From Aculops lycopersici (lineage: Eukaryota > Arthropoda > Arachnida > Trombidiformes > Eriophyidae), in contig WNKI01000001.1 of assembly GCA_015350385.1 (NCBI GenBank), forward strand, positions 11,037,302 to 11,101,301: 64,000 nt of DNA, read 5' to 3'. The position numbers and the translations under genes were made by a program. Positions 12,526 to 24,168 of the stretch are shown here, piece after piece. Each line of letters begins with the position of its first letter. Position 1 is the stretch's first letter. Under the pieces are notes generated by a model, which worked only from the letters and a program-made list of their open reading frames with translations, made no database searches and was not told the origin of the DNA.

Positions 12526-14475
12526 ACTTGCCACTCGCTAATTGGCTCCCTGCGACGTGCACACTGTTTGCCAGCTTTGCTCTTTTCGCCTGCCCCTCTA
12601 AAGGCTAGTTTTGTGTCCAACTGGCTGAAAACGAGGGCCCCGACTAAAGCCGGCGACACTAATGAGCAGTCCCACTGGCGGAGCCCAAAAGAGCAACTGA
12701 GGTGAGCAGTCGGTGGTGGCTCGCGGAAACTGGATCAGCAGTGTTGTTGTCGGCGTCGGCGTCGTTGTCGTGGTGCTCGTTGGCTGCGCCGCCAAATGAG
12801 CAGCGCCAGCGATGGGGACGCCGACTCGCAATGCCACAATCACATCAGCTGTCAGTCAAACTAACACTGCCTTTTGGGTCAGTGTTGACTGCGTTCGTTT
12901 CTGGTTCTCCTCGTTGGCCAAAGTTTAGCAAAGCGAAGCAAAAAGTTTGCGCCGCTTAGTGCTCATTAAAATGACCAACCAGTCTCCTTCTTCTTCTTCT
13001 TTCTCTCCTCTTCCCTCGGCCGCTAACCCAGAGGCCAATTGGATACAACTCACTAGCTCCACTCACCTCGGTAGTATCACGCGACGAATTTGATGATGAC
13101 GACGGATTCGAATTCGCATTCGAATTCTGAAACTCACTGAGTCTAGTCAACAATGTGGCCCCGCTGCTCGTTTGAAGGTTGCTTGCTCTTTTTTCGAGCG
13201 AGTCAACATTCCGTTTGGTTTGGCTCGGATTGGATTGGATTGGATTGGTAGCCTCGATTCGTGGTCGTGGTCTTATTTGTAGGGTGAAAAGGCGGCCGGA
13301 GGAGCACTTGGAATGAGCACTGTGTGCTCACTTGGAATGAGTCACACAACAACAAGCACACACTTGCGTTCTTCATGAGCAGCAGCAGCAGCAGCAGCTT
13401 GCCTCAAAAGAAGTTGCGCGTGCAAGTCAAAAGAGCAGCTACCAGAATGGCCCTATAAGCTGGCGTGTGTGCGTGGCGCAATACTCGCCCTATAAGCACC
13501 TTTCTTTTCAATTCCTCTTATGTAATAGTAATAATAATGATTTTATTCCTGAGCAAAGTCTCGCTGATTCCGTCTCCAGGTTATGTGGCAACCACTTGTC
13601 ATCCCGGGAGCTCAAGTCAAGAGCTCCAAGTTGCTACTAGAAAACACGAGTAGCTGCTTAGGATCAAGCGAGTGGTGGCCTCAAGGTGATGATTGCATAA
13701 GATTCTAGCGGTTGCAGTATTCAATTTCATCTGATTGACTTGTTAAAAGCGCAATCACTTTTACGATGAACCTTTGAGCTTCTAGTCGTCGTTGAGCTGT
13801 GGTTCAGTCAAAAAGCTAAAAGTGGTGCTAAAAGTGGTACTAAAAGTTACAGTTACATTTTAGTGAAGCGCTCCTTCCTCTTGCTTGCAGGAGTAGAGCA
13901 AAGACCACAACTACAGTCGTAACAAGCCACACAACAAGTAAAAGTAGCAGTCAAAAGACTGGCAAATGGGCAATGAAGAGCAATGGGCTCATAACCGTCC
14001 CTTAAAGTTACTTTACTAGCTGCTTTAAGTCTAACTACAACGCCAGAGGCAATTGCGCCAGTGGGCAATAAAACTCTCACTCACTAAAATTTAATTGGCC
14101 CATGAAAGGGGCTAGCTGGCTAGCTATGCTCACGTCTCGCTTGCTAGTTCATTTTAGAGGTCAACAGACAAGACGGATTTGTAGTATTATTTTTTTTTCC
14201 TGATGATAAGCGAGCAAGTTGCGGCGAAAAATCACTCTGCAAGTTGGCGCCCGCTAGACTGAGAGAAATGCTAGACTTTTGGAGTTTAACCAAGTGACAC
14301 TAAATAACTATATTATTGCTTATTCTGTTACCTTATTACCCAGCGACCTCAAGCTGTTAGCAGAATCTGGTAGTAGTATTAGACTCTCGCCTCCCTTTTC
14401 CACAGACACCTTTAGCAGTTGATAATAATAATAATAACAATAAATATAAGTAGAAGAGAAATACAAACAATCAAA

Positions 14476-16194
14476 ATGGCATCTGTCCAGCGAATGCTAT
14501 TCCATTTGGCTTTGGCTTTAATTGTTGCCCTACTGGCATTGAGTTTCGCCGAGCAACATAACACTGGAACACTTGCCTCGGTATTTCCTTCCACAGGTGG
14601 TCGCTTTGTGCGCCAAGCGGAAGCTGAGGCTTCCGTCGGCGGCGGCGATGACGAAGACGGATCGCGCTCCGACCCTTCCGCCCTGAGTGCCGCAGCGCCG
14701 GCCGCCTCCACCACAACCACCTCGGCGCCAGCCTCCACATCCACCGCCCCCTCGACTTCCGCCGCGCCAGCCTCAGGCTCCACGGCAGCACCAGCCACAT
14801 CAACCTCCGCCCCATCCTCCTCCTCCTCCTCGTCCACTGAGAAGCCAAAGGCGCAGGTAATCATTGTGCGCGGCTCACTCAAGAGCTTGCTCAACAAGAA
14901 CAACCAATCGGCTTTCAGCAAGGTGGTTAAAAATAACCTTGCCGCCCAGGCAAAGGCCATGGCTGCCACCTCGACGACGACAGCAGCGCCAGCTAGCGAG
15001 ACAACCACCACCACAACAACTGGAGCTCCAAAGGAGAAAACTGTGATTGCGCAAACCATTGAGAAGGGCACCAATGGAAAGGGAAAGAAGGTGACCACCA
15101 CCAAGGTGACCAAGGACACTGAGAAGACTGACAAGCCAATTACTGTGGAGTCGGTCACTGAGGAGACGGACGCCAAGGGCAAGCCATCAAAGGTTACGGT
15201 GCAGAAGATAAAGATTAAGCAAACCACAACAACCACCAAGAAGCCAGCCTCGCCAGGTAAGGCCAAGTCGTCGGGCGGCTCGCTGATGGGCGCCGATAGC
15301 TACAGGAAGCTGTGCGCCGACCTACCAAAGCCAATCAAGTTATTCTGCCTGTTGATCCCCTCGGTCGTTGCAAAGAACGTCGACCACGAGATGGCGAGAT
15401 TTAAGTTGGGCGCCGGAAGCGGAAAGGAGCACCACGAGGCGTTACACATTCAAGTGACCGAGAAGAAGCTGATCAAGGCCGCGGCCACAGCGGCGCCATC
15501 TGGCAAGAAGTCGGCCGGCGGAAGTTCGAGCGCCAAGCCAGCGGCATCAAGCACAGCAGCGCCATCTAAGAAGCCATCATCGTCACCATCGACAACAGCG
15601 GCCGCAGCCGCGGCAGCAGCATCATCAGCAGCGACACCAACGACACCAACAAGTGGTCCAGCAGCTAGCTCGACCGCAGCGCCATCTAGCAGCAAGCCAG
15701 CCGCAAGCAAGCGACCAGCCAAGGCAACCAAGAAGCCTGCCAAGAAGACCATCACAGTGGCGCCCTCTGGCAGCTCCAGCTCGACTAGCAAGCCAGCCGA
15801 CAACAACAAGTCTCCCTCAACCACTGCCAAGCCAGCCGACAAATCAACCACCGCCACCGCCAAAGCCTCAGCTCCAACCTCGGCCCCAGCTTCAGCCTCA
15901 ACAACCGGAAAGCCGGCGACGTCAACTGGCAAGCCAGTAGCAGCGAGCATCGCCGTCACAACTGGAAAGCCAAGCGATGGCTCGAGCAAAGCGGACGCCC
16001 AAGCTTTGGCTGACGACTCGGGCGCCAGTGCTGAGAGTAGCGCGGAGTCCGAGAGCAAGTCCGATGACTCGGGCTCGCGGTCAGATCTCGAGGAGGAGGA
16101 TGGAGGAGCCGCAGCGGCAGCCGCCGCTGCCGTTTCGCGAAGACGCCGCCAGGCGCCCGTGGACGCCGCGCTAAGCGCCGCAAGCAAACAATAA
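14476..16194 (+). CDS. Secreted mucin-like S/T/A/P-rich protein nested in the Antp intron
   Basis: A 572-residue protein I cannot assign to a named family. The ATG at 14476 sits in a good context (TCAAAATGGC). An in-frame upstream extension only adds an isoleucine run and looks untranslated. Residues 1-25 form a typical signal peptide (hydrophobic core LALALIVALLALSFA), so secretion is likely. FVRQ near residue 47 and RRRRQ near the C-terminus look like furin-type processing sites. Most of the chain is Ser/Thr/Ala/Pro-rich, as in mucins. Two less repetitive Lys-rich segments occur, the second with the only two cysteines, in CADLPKPIKLFC. AATAAA occurs at 16558-16563, a plausible transcript end. 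The gene lies on the opposite strand inside the 9-kb Antp intron. It has strong codon structure and the long antisense frames are shadows. A cuticular or peritrophic protein is possible, but no chitin-binding motif was seen. Confidence 0.75.
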   Translation: MASVQRMLFHLALALIVALLALSFAEQHNTGTLASVFPSTGGRFVRQAEAEASVGGGDDEDGSRSDPSALSAAAPAASTTTTSAPASTSTAPSTSAAPASGSTAAPATSTSAPSSSSSSSTEKPKAQVIIVRGSLKSLLNKNNQSAFSKVVKNNLAAQAKAMAATSTTTAAPASETTTTTTTGAPKEKTVIAQTIEKGTNGKGKKVTTTKVTKDTEKTDKPITVESVTEETDAKGKPSKVTVQKIKIKQTTTTTKKPASPGKAKSSGGSLMGADSYRKLCADLPKPIKLFCLLIPSVVAKNVDHEMARFKLGAGSGKEHHEALHIQVTEKKLIKAAATAAPSGKKSAGGSSSAKPAASSTAAPSKKPSSSPSTTAAAAAAAASSAATPTTPTSGPAASSTAAPSSSKPAASKRPAKATKKPAKKTITVAPSGSSSSTSKPADNNKSPSTTAKPADKSTTATAKASAPTSAPASASTTGKPATSTGKPVAASIAVTTGKPSDGSSKADAQALADDSGASAESSAESESKSDDSGSRSDLEEEDGGAAAAAAAAVSRRRRQAPVDAALSAASKQ

Positions 16195-16203
16195 TAACCC
16201 CCT

Positions 16204-19200
16204 CCTCTTGTGGCCGAATCCGCCGTTTCCGGTTTGGACTTGTGAACTTCCTGTTGGCGCGGTTCCTTGTGTGTTTCATGTCGCCTATTGGTCGGCAAAC
16301 TAAAAGGACAACCAACTGGCTGGCGAGCGATTGAGTCAAAAGGATTGCTACTGCCAGTATAAAGAGAATCACAACACTCACACTGCTAAGGGGGTTAAGC
16401 GGCGGGAAGGGAGGATACGAGAAACAACAAAAGAGTTGCAAATTTAAGTGCACAGTCTCACCTGAACTAAGCAAGAGACAGAGACAGAGAGAAGAAGAAG
16501 GGAGGAGAGGAGTAAAATTACAACGACTATCTAGACGATGGGAGAGAGAAACACGGTAATAAAATTGTCTCTAACTTTTCTTCGGCTCAATCGCTCCCTC
16601 ACTCGCTAGCTGTTCGTGTTGTTTGCTGCCAACGACGCCAAACTAACGCCGTCCTTGTAGCTCTATTCGTGCACCTGCCTCCATACCTGTACCTGTACCT
16701 GTGCTCCAAACTCTCAGCTAAGTTTTGCCTGCCTCCCTCCATTTACTTGAAGCGCTCTTCAGCTGAATTCATCAACTGTGTGTGTTTGTGTGTGATTTTC
16801 TGCATTTCCAATTGTGAATCGAGTTTCAGTTCTCGTTTGCCGCGCCTATGGCGCGGTAGCATCACACACAGAAACACACAGAAACACACAGATAGACAGA
16901 GGAGCAACAAAAAAGGCACTCGGAAGCCTCCAAGGGTAGGTATAGGCGCCGCCCGGCCGGCCACTCGCACGAATCGACGCTCCGCCTCGCAATTGCCATT
17001 GCGGATGGAGCGGCACCGAACCAACTAAACCCCTCACTTCGACTATGGACTAAACTAATCCGACAAACTCGAAGCCGACAAACCAACTCAGCCAGACCAA
17101 GCAAAAGATCGGCAAACTCGACTGGTTGCGATGCGACGCGACGCGACGCGATGCGATGTGGTGCGACCGAGACTGAAACTTAGACTGAGACCGAGACTGA
17201 CATAGAGTTTGGCTGCAGCCCACTCCAGTTCAGTGGCAATATCAGCGGCAGTCGCGGCCAACTTTTGCTAGAAACTAGAAAGAGCGCAACTACTGCTCCC
17301 ACTATGAGGACGACGCCGACACCGACGCCGACGCCGACGACGAAACGAGAAGCTGCCAGCAAGACGCACATAAATCATTCTGGCTGCCATCCAATCGTGT
17401 CTCTGCCCTTCCCTTTTGCTCACTCACTCACTGGCTCACTGACTGACTGACTGACTGGCTGGCTGGCTCGCCGATTCTGTTGCGCTCGCTGTTCACTTGG
17501 TTTCTATTCCGTTTCGTTCCGTTCCGTTCTGTTCTGTTGTGTTGGTATCCGTTGTGTTGTATTAGTTCTAGCGGAGGTTGGTTCTATTGAGAGGAGGAGG
17601 CAAGTGAGCAAAGCTGTTGTGTGACACACGAAGCCAGTCGGCCAGCTAGTCGATGGCCATGAGCAACGTTGTTGTTGCTGTCGGCGTCGTCATCGTCGTT
17701 CGCTTCGCTTTACTTTACTTTGCTCAACGAGAAACCCAACCAAACTAAACTCTATGTAGAATCGGCCGGTCGCCGAGGGAACCACAAGCTAGCGAGCGAC
17801 TCCACCAGCCAGCCAGCCAGCCAGCCAGTCGGCCTACAGCGAGTCGCTGGTGTGAGTGTGTGAGATGAACTCAAATGGCCATTGTGGTCTAGTGGTGGCG
17901 GCGCCGGTAAGTCTGCGTTCCAGTTGCGTCTTTTGCTCTCTCTCTCTCTCTCTAGTTAGTCTATTGGATTGCTCTCCCTCTCTCTCTCTCTGCCCCTGCG
18001 GCTCGCATTGTGTGGTTGCGCCCGAGCGACTTGCCACTTCGTTTGATCGCGCTTAGCTCTAGAGTCGGGATCGAAGTTAGAGTTAGCGTTAGCGTTCGAG
18101 TTCGAGCAAAGTGAGCAGCGGGCGAAAACGGAAAGAGCAACCTAAGCCTAACGCAACTTAGGAGGTTGCATGGAGTCACTATACTGGAAGTGAGCAGTCC
18201 GATTTGTTGTATGCGGCGCGCCAGGAATCCAAAGAGGAAGCCAATTTGAGTTTGTTTCTCGGAGTCTTCGTCTCTACTTCAAAGTTGGAGTAGAAGTGGA
18301 GGTCTCGTCGTTGAATTCGAATTTGGATTCGCATTCGAACTTGAGGAGGAGGAGGAAGACGACGACGAGAACAACAACAACTACGTCGATGAGAAGTTCG
18401 AATTCGTTGCACACACACAAGCAAACGATAGACTGGCACACGCACGAGAAAAGAGCAACAGAGAAAAAGGCTAACGCAACGTAGCGAACGCTAAACTGCC
18501 GCCGCCTCTTCTAGATTCGTGCCTAAACCTCCACTGAAGCGAGGGGCCAAAGTTGACCCTATAATGTCCTAACTTTGCGCCGCTCTTTTTGTTCACTTTC
18601 AACTAGCTGATGCTCTTTTGTATGCTCGCTCGCTCGCTAGCCAGCTTGCCGCCGACTGCTTACTTGGCGGTAGTGGTAGTGGTGGTGGCGGTGGCGGTGG
18701 CGGTGCTGCTGCTGCTGCTGCTGCTGTTGCTCAATGGGGAGCTTGCCAATCCTCTGCAAGCAGCAAGTTAATTTCGTGCTCATCGTTGCGCACGAAACTC
18801 TGGCGAACAACTAAACGCCAAGACGAGTGGCAAGCTAGGCGCTTCATTTTCCCTGGTTCAAAACTTGAATTGCTCGTTGATTTGAGGGGAGACTTTTTTG
18901 CTGTTGTTGTTGTCGTCACCGTCGCCTTGCTCGTCGTCGTCGGCCACTTGCAACGCAGAATCCCAAATGTAAGTGCACAACACACACACACAATTGAACT
19001 CACGAACGAAACTTGAGAGCAACAGGGAGTTTAGTTTGGGAAATAGTCGAGCCAGAATGGATTGGCCAACTTGAGGATGGCAAAATAGACTGACGTGATG
19101 CTAAAACACGAACTCGAATAGGACTACCAATTGCACACATCTACGCCACAACAACTACTACCGCCACTCGACCACCGAGTTGCCGCTGCAACTCTAGCTT

Positions 19201-19232
19201 GAAACTCTCAACTAAAACTTCCCTTCACTTAC
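16204..19232. other. Antp intron segment without a recognised gene
   Basis: Holds the 3' UTR of the nested gene to about 16.6 kb, then CA/GA-rich simple sequence, short (GCCGAC)n and (GCT)n runs and a (TTCGAA)-type patch near 18.3 kb. No conserved coding sequence was seen. Confidence 0.5.
16558..16563 (+). terminator. Poly(A) signal of the nested mucin-like gene
   Basis: AATAAA about 365 nt downstream of the TAA stop of the mucin-like gene, on the same strand. Confidence 0.5.
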
Positions 19233-19698
19233 CAAACTGATTGCGCATCCACGGATACACCGGCGACAATTGGGCCGCATGCTGCTGCTGTTGGGCTTGC
19301 TGTTGAGCTTGAGCTTGAGCTTGCTGCTGCTGGGTGATAACTGCCACCGCGAGACTCTCGCAGGTTTCGCCGCTCGGACTTGATTGCTTTTCGTTGTTCT
19401 CGCTGGCCAACGAAAGAGTTGAGGCTGCTGCTGTTGTTGCTGACACTGGCGTGGCTTGGATGGCAAGCTGAGCTGCTTGTGTTTGCAGCGAGGAGGAGGA
19501 GGAGGAAGTCAGCGGCGAGCTGCCACTTCGACCGGAAGTTAGATCTATATACCGGGTTGCGAGTGTCGGCTGCATTGCCGCCACATTGAGGTTGTACTCG
19601 CCGGCCAGCTGACCCGTCGCCTGCAACTGCTGCTGCTGTTGCGCCTGCTGACTCGTCGCCAACTCCAACTCCTGGTAGCTGGCCACCTGCGGCTGTTG

Positions 19699-19729
<31 letters not shown>

Positions 19730-20961
19730 TGCATTGTCAGGTGGTGGTGCTGGTGATGAGACGCCGGGTGGTGGTGCTGGTGTTGCAGGTGGTTGATTGG
19801 CTGAGGAGGATGCTGGAGGTGAGGGTGGTGGTGTTGGTGAGCGTGACTCGCTTGCTGGTTGTGTTGGTGGTGATTGAATGGTGATTGCATTTGTGCCGTA
19901 AGATGCTGTGGTTGCTGCTGGCTTGGTGGAGTTTGCAAGTTTTGACTTGGGTTCTGGTTTGGGTTCTGACTCTGGCTCTGGCTCTGATGGTTGACTTGAA
20001 GCTGCAACTGGTTTTGGCTCTGACTCGTCGAGCTGGTTAAGCCACTCGCAGCGGGCCTATGAGTGGGAATCGGAGTCGGTGGCTGGTGTTGGCCCTGGTG
20101 CTGTTGTTGCTGCAATAGATCGGGCGATTGCTCGTTAGAATGCTGCTGCTGCACCAAATTGGGCGACTGGATGCTAGAGTGCTGCTGTTGCTGGTGAACT
20201 TGGTGGTGCATTAGTTGCTGGCTTCCGGTTGTGCCATTCGATAGAACGCTCGTGATGCCCACAGGTGTTTGCGTTCCAATTAGCTCGCCGCCCGCCACAA
20301 GTTGTTGCTGCTGGTAGCCTTGTTGATATGCTTGATGATGTAGTTGTTGTTGTTGTTGTTGTTGTTGCTGCTGTTGATGTTGTTGATGCTGCTGTTGCTG
20401 CTGCTGCTGTATATGAATGCTGTGCTGGTGAATGTGGTGCTGGTGGTGCGAGTAGTGGTGTTGGAGGTGAGGGTGTTGTTGTTGCTGTTGCTGCTGCTGA
20501 TGGGCGTGATGTTGCAGGTGAGCATGTGTCACCTGAGAGGCGACCGGATGCTGACCATGCGCCAGGTGATGATGATGAGGTGAGCTTGCGGTGGCAGCCG
20601 CGGCGGCCGCGGCAGCAGCAGCCATTTGGTGGTGCTGATGGTGGTGGTTGTGGTATTGACTTTGGTGGTGGTGGTGGTGTTGGTGATATAGGTTGTGATT
20701 CTGTTGACTCGCGGTGGCGGCCGCTGCAACGTCGGTGGCCGTGGTGAGCTGGTGTTGCGCGTGCTGGTGCCCAGCGGCCACCTGATGATCCGTTGTGCTG
20801 GCTAACATTGTTGTCGCTGTCGAGGCGCCACTCGTCACCCCAACGAGACCACCTGCACCCATGACCGCATCAGTGGCCGCCGCCACTTGGTGGTGGTGAT
20901 GCGGATGGTGATGGCCACTTAAGTGGTGATGGTGGTTATAGAATTGATGATTGAACTGCAT
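19233..20961 (-). CDS. Antp: Antennapedia homeotic protein, coding exon 1 (N-terminus to YPWM)
   Basis: First coding exon of an Antp-class Hox transcription factor, which would act in the nucleus to set thoracic/leg segment identity. It runs 576 codons plus one base from the ATG at 20961. The protein begins MQFNHQFYN with His-rich blocks and is dominated by Q, H and A tracts. It ends SPVYPWMRNQF: the YPWM hexapeptide at residues 569-572 (Extradenticle/PBX contact in the family) is followed by MRNQF, close to the MRSQF of insect Antp. A consensus donor (G|GTAAGT, intron bases 19232-19227) follows. The leftover G joins TT of exon 2 to make Val577 and keeps frame into the homeodomain. In Drosophila Antp the intron sits at the same place, between YPWM and the homeodomain. 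The N-terminus is oddly almost identical to those of the neighbouring Ubx and Abd-B genes. The 5' UTR and promoter were not located. Confidence 0.9.
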
Positions 20962-21884
20962 ACTTGAGGTTGCCCGCTGCTTCTAGTTCAATTTTTCTCA
21001 AGCCTAGTCGTCAACGCATTCGATCACTCACTCACTCAAAACTTGCGCTTTAATTACAAATTTGAACTTGACCTAACTAGCTTTTGCTCGATAATTTTCT
21101 GACTGATTGTTCAGATTGGTTTAATTTAATTTGATTCGACTTGACTTGACTCCACTCTGATCCTTACGACTTGTCACAAATTTGATACTTCTTGTGCGTT
21201 GCCTCAGAAATTTTGCACTCGACTCTCTCTCTCTCTCGTTTGGCCAGCTCTCTTTTTTACCTGCAGCTAGTCTCAATAGACTAGTTGGCTGTGCGTTGCG
21301 TTTGGTCTAAACTCCTCGTCGAGGAAAACTCTGCCGCATAGCCGCTTGCACAAAGTGAGCAGTGTTTTCTTTATCCCTCTCGTTCGCTCTCTGGCAAAAA
21401 AATCTACTCTCTTCCGATGAATTGTTATTAAAATTCAAGCCTAACTTCGATTTCCGGGCCACTCGCACAGACACGACAACTTTACCCGCGACGACGACGA
21501 CGACGACGACGACGACTTCGATGCTCAGCAGAGTGAGTGGTCGAGCTGAGCAGAGGCGAGCAAAGCCGAACTTAGCTAAACTAAACCAAGCTGACTGTTA
21601 ACATCACTGACAAAGTCTCTATTGCGCATGATCGATAGTTTGTGTCTGATGCCGCCGCTTTGCAATTCTTTGGAAGTGTTTGATTTGATTAAATTTTATT
21701 GCCCTTCTCAATGCAAACTCCAGTGCAAAGTGGCCCACATTTGGCAATAAAATATAATTGATTCCTTGTTAAACGGGCGCGCCAATGGCACTTGCGGCTC
21801 CTCTTTTCTTTCCTCCTTCTCCCTTCTTTTCTCTTCCTTGGCACCCAAATTCCGCGTAATTCGCGCGCACACACGCGCACACAC

Positions 21885-21912
21885 AAAAAAGTCGCAAAAA
21901 AGTCGCAAAAAA
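21885..21912. repeat. Three A6 tracts at 11-bp spacing
   Basis: A6 runs start at 21885, 21896 and 21907, separated by GTCGC. Helically phased A-tracts of this kind bend DNA. Confidence 0.8.
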
Positions 21913-22071
21913 GTCGACGCACACAACAAGTGGCTCATAAAGTTGTGAGTGATGATCCTTTCGGTTGTTTGGCTGGTTGGTTGGCTGGTTGGTTGGTGCG
22001 TCTGTGCGAGCAACAGGGAGAACAAGGACATTTCCTCTGCGCCTTTTAGATTTCGGGCCGGCGCGCTTGTG

Positions 22072-22143
22072 GCGCCCTCTCTCGACTGCCGGCAGCACTA
22101 AGGGGCGGTGCAACAACTTGTGGGGATGAATCATAGATGGCGC
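22072..22143. promoter_or_regulatory. Pair of CTCF-like motifs between Antp and Ubx
   Basis: AGAGGGCGC on the minus strand at 22072-22080 and AGATGGCGC on the plus strand at 22135-22143, pointing toward each other 54 bp apart. They lie about 1.1 kb upstream of the Antp ATG. Confidence 0.4.
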
Positions 22144-23455
22144 TACAAACACCTAAAACAACAACCACAAATACAGTATGATTCTAAAAAATCTGCACTC
22201 AATTTTAAATCATTCCGTACCACTGCAGGTATGTCGTAAATGACTGCAACTCCACTAGTTTTCATACGAATATTGGGATTTTCTTTCGCACAGTTGTCTT
22301 CTCCGATCAACTAAGAGGAATCGAGAGGAAATTTTGGAGGTTGAACTGGTGGTTTGTGCAATTTGAGCCAGAATTTGAAGCTTCTACGGGGATTTAGCAC
22401 AGAGTTTTTCCCATATAGTGACGCGGTTGCGCAGCGCTACCTACGCGAGGGGTCGTTCTAACACGGCGCCTATGAGAAAACCCTGTATTCCGTATCGAGT
22501 GCCAGCGAAGCAGGAAAGTCGGGCAAATTTCATGTGCTTTCCAGACCTGAGTCTTGACAAAGGAACTGAAACTATTTGATTTGAGACTAAAACTAAGACG
22601 ATAGCACAACTTTTTCCGCCCGTGCAGTCGTTTCCAGCAAACCTGTAGAGAAATTGTGATGCCTCGAGGGCGCAAAAAACAATAAAATTTACCGGTTCGA
22701 TTCGTTTCGTCGATCACTTTGCTTTGATTCGAGCGCTTAGTATTGTTGATGTTGTCGTCGTCGATGTGGATGTCGTTGATTCCTGCGTCTATTTTGCCTC
22801 TATTTAACCAAAGCAAAGCGAAAAGGTCACATTAAATGAGATTGTGAGAGAAGTGATCTAGTTTTTTAATCGATTTGCGCCGCGAGCTACAATTTGTCGC
22901 AAAGACAGTGGTTTTTCTCGCTGCTCCTGCGTCGCAACCGCGATGCTCGTTGTTGCTTAGTCGCAGTTTAGATCTGATGTGTGCAAAATTTTTGGGCCTG
23001 GCGGCGGTGGCGACTTAGGTGTTACTGCTGCTCAGAATTCGTTTGGCTGACAGAAGAGTTTGCTGATGGAAAAAGACAGTCAACAACAAGCGAAGGCAAA
23101 GGCACAGGCAGCGGCAACAGCAACGGCAACGTCAATGGCAGCAGCAGCAGCCACAAGAACAGAGGAGAAGGGAACTGGGCAAAACTAACTCGAGCTGAAG
23201 GTCTTAAATCAGCCATTCAAACGCGAAAGCTCGACATGTTTATGAGTCTTTGCTGTTTGAAAAGAGCAAGCAGCTCGCAGCGTTTGCCTCTTTGTGCGCG
23301 CAACTTTTCTCTCTTTTCCATTTAGCGAGAGAGAGAAAAGTGCAACCAGCTCACGCTTCTCGTCGCCGTCGCCGTCGTCGTCGCCGTCGCTCACCTCCAG
23401 TGTGGCAGTCAGTGTTTGCGCGCTTCAACTGAACTCGCTAGTTGAGCGATCGAGT

Positions 23456-24168
23456 CGCTGACTAGCTGAGTAGCTGACTCGCTGGCTGGTTTGCCGGATG
23501 GACACACTATTGCTCGCGGGAAGAGGAGGAAGCGGCGCGCTGGGTCGAGCCAAACCGAGAGTCTGCTCCAACTTGAATAATCTGCTCATGACGCAAAGTG
23601 GCCGTCCAAAGGCGACCCTATAAGATCCGTGGACTCGTTGGCGCTGGCCGCTCGGTTGCATTGTGCAACTGCAGCAGCAACAACAAAACCACTCACGGCG
23701 CCGGCCAGAGAGAAGGAGAGAAAGAGCGAAAGAGCGGCCACGACGAAGCGAAGGGGAAGTCGATTGTGAGCAATCAAGTCACTGACTAGCTGGCTGGCTG
23801 GCTGGCCGGCTGGCTGGCTGGCCGGCTGGCTGGCTGAATGGACAAACTGCTGCTCAGGAACGAGGAGGAAGCGAATCCACTCCTCGGGCTAAGCCCAACT
23901 AACAATCTGCTCCAACTTGAACAATCTGATCATGACGCAAAGTGGTCGTCCAAAGGCGACCCTATAAGATCCGTGGACTTGCTGGCGCTGGGTGCCGCTG
24001 GCCACTTGGTTGCATTGTGCAACTGCAGCAGCAGCAGCAGCAACAACAACAACAACAACAACAACAAAAACACTCATGCCAGCGGCCAGAGAGAAGGAGA
24101 GAAGGAGAGAAGGAGAGAAAGAGCGACCACGACCAAACGAAGGGAAGTCGATCGTGAGCAATCGTCAC
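23456..24168. repeat. Tandem duplication of about 350 bp between Antp and Ubx
   Basis: Two diverged copies, about 23456-23779 and 23780-24168. Both contain, in order, a CTGGCTGG-type run, a GAGGAGGAAGCG block, CTGCTCCAACTTGAA, TGACGCAAAGTGG, CCAAAGGCGACCCTATAAG, ATCCGTGGACT, TTGCATTGTGCAACTGCAG, a GAGAAGGAGAGAAAGAGCG block and GTGAGCAATC. The TGACGCAA to CCTATAAG core is nearly identical between copies. It is not coding, since the frames differ and are simple sequence. Confidence 0.9.

Larger units (their letters stand above)
10263..19232 (-). other. Antp intron between YPWM and homeodomain exons
   Basis: About 9 kb of intron, bounded by GTAAGT at 19232-19227 and AG at 10264-10263 on the minus strand. 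Within it are the nested mucin-like gene (14476-16194, plus strand), an ACGT/CT satellite block with an assembly gap (11.7-12.1 kb), one CTCF-like motif at 12516, several CCTATAAG motifs and a (GCN)n tract near 18.7 kb. No other convincing coding sequence was seen; the many short open frames here are low-complexity. The interval is where Hox regulatory elements would be expected, but none can be assigned by eye. Confidence 0.8.

Noticed and set aside
14412..16298. Two long minus-strand frames (284 and 282 codons)
   Set aside because: Shadows of the mucin-like gene; low-complexity V/A/E runs from its S/T/A codons.
9769..20961. ftz or Scr instead of Antp
   Set aside because: LSL and the non-W position 56 recall ftz, but RKRGRQTYTR and YPWMRNQF are Antp features.
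23456..24168. CRISPR-like array
   Set aside because: Only two long diverged copies, no short spaced repeats, and the genome is animal.
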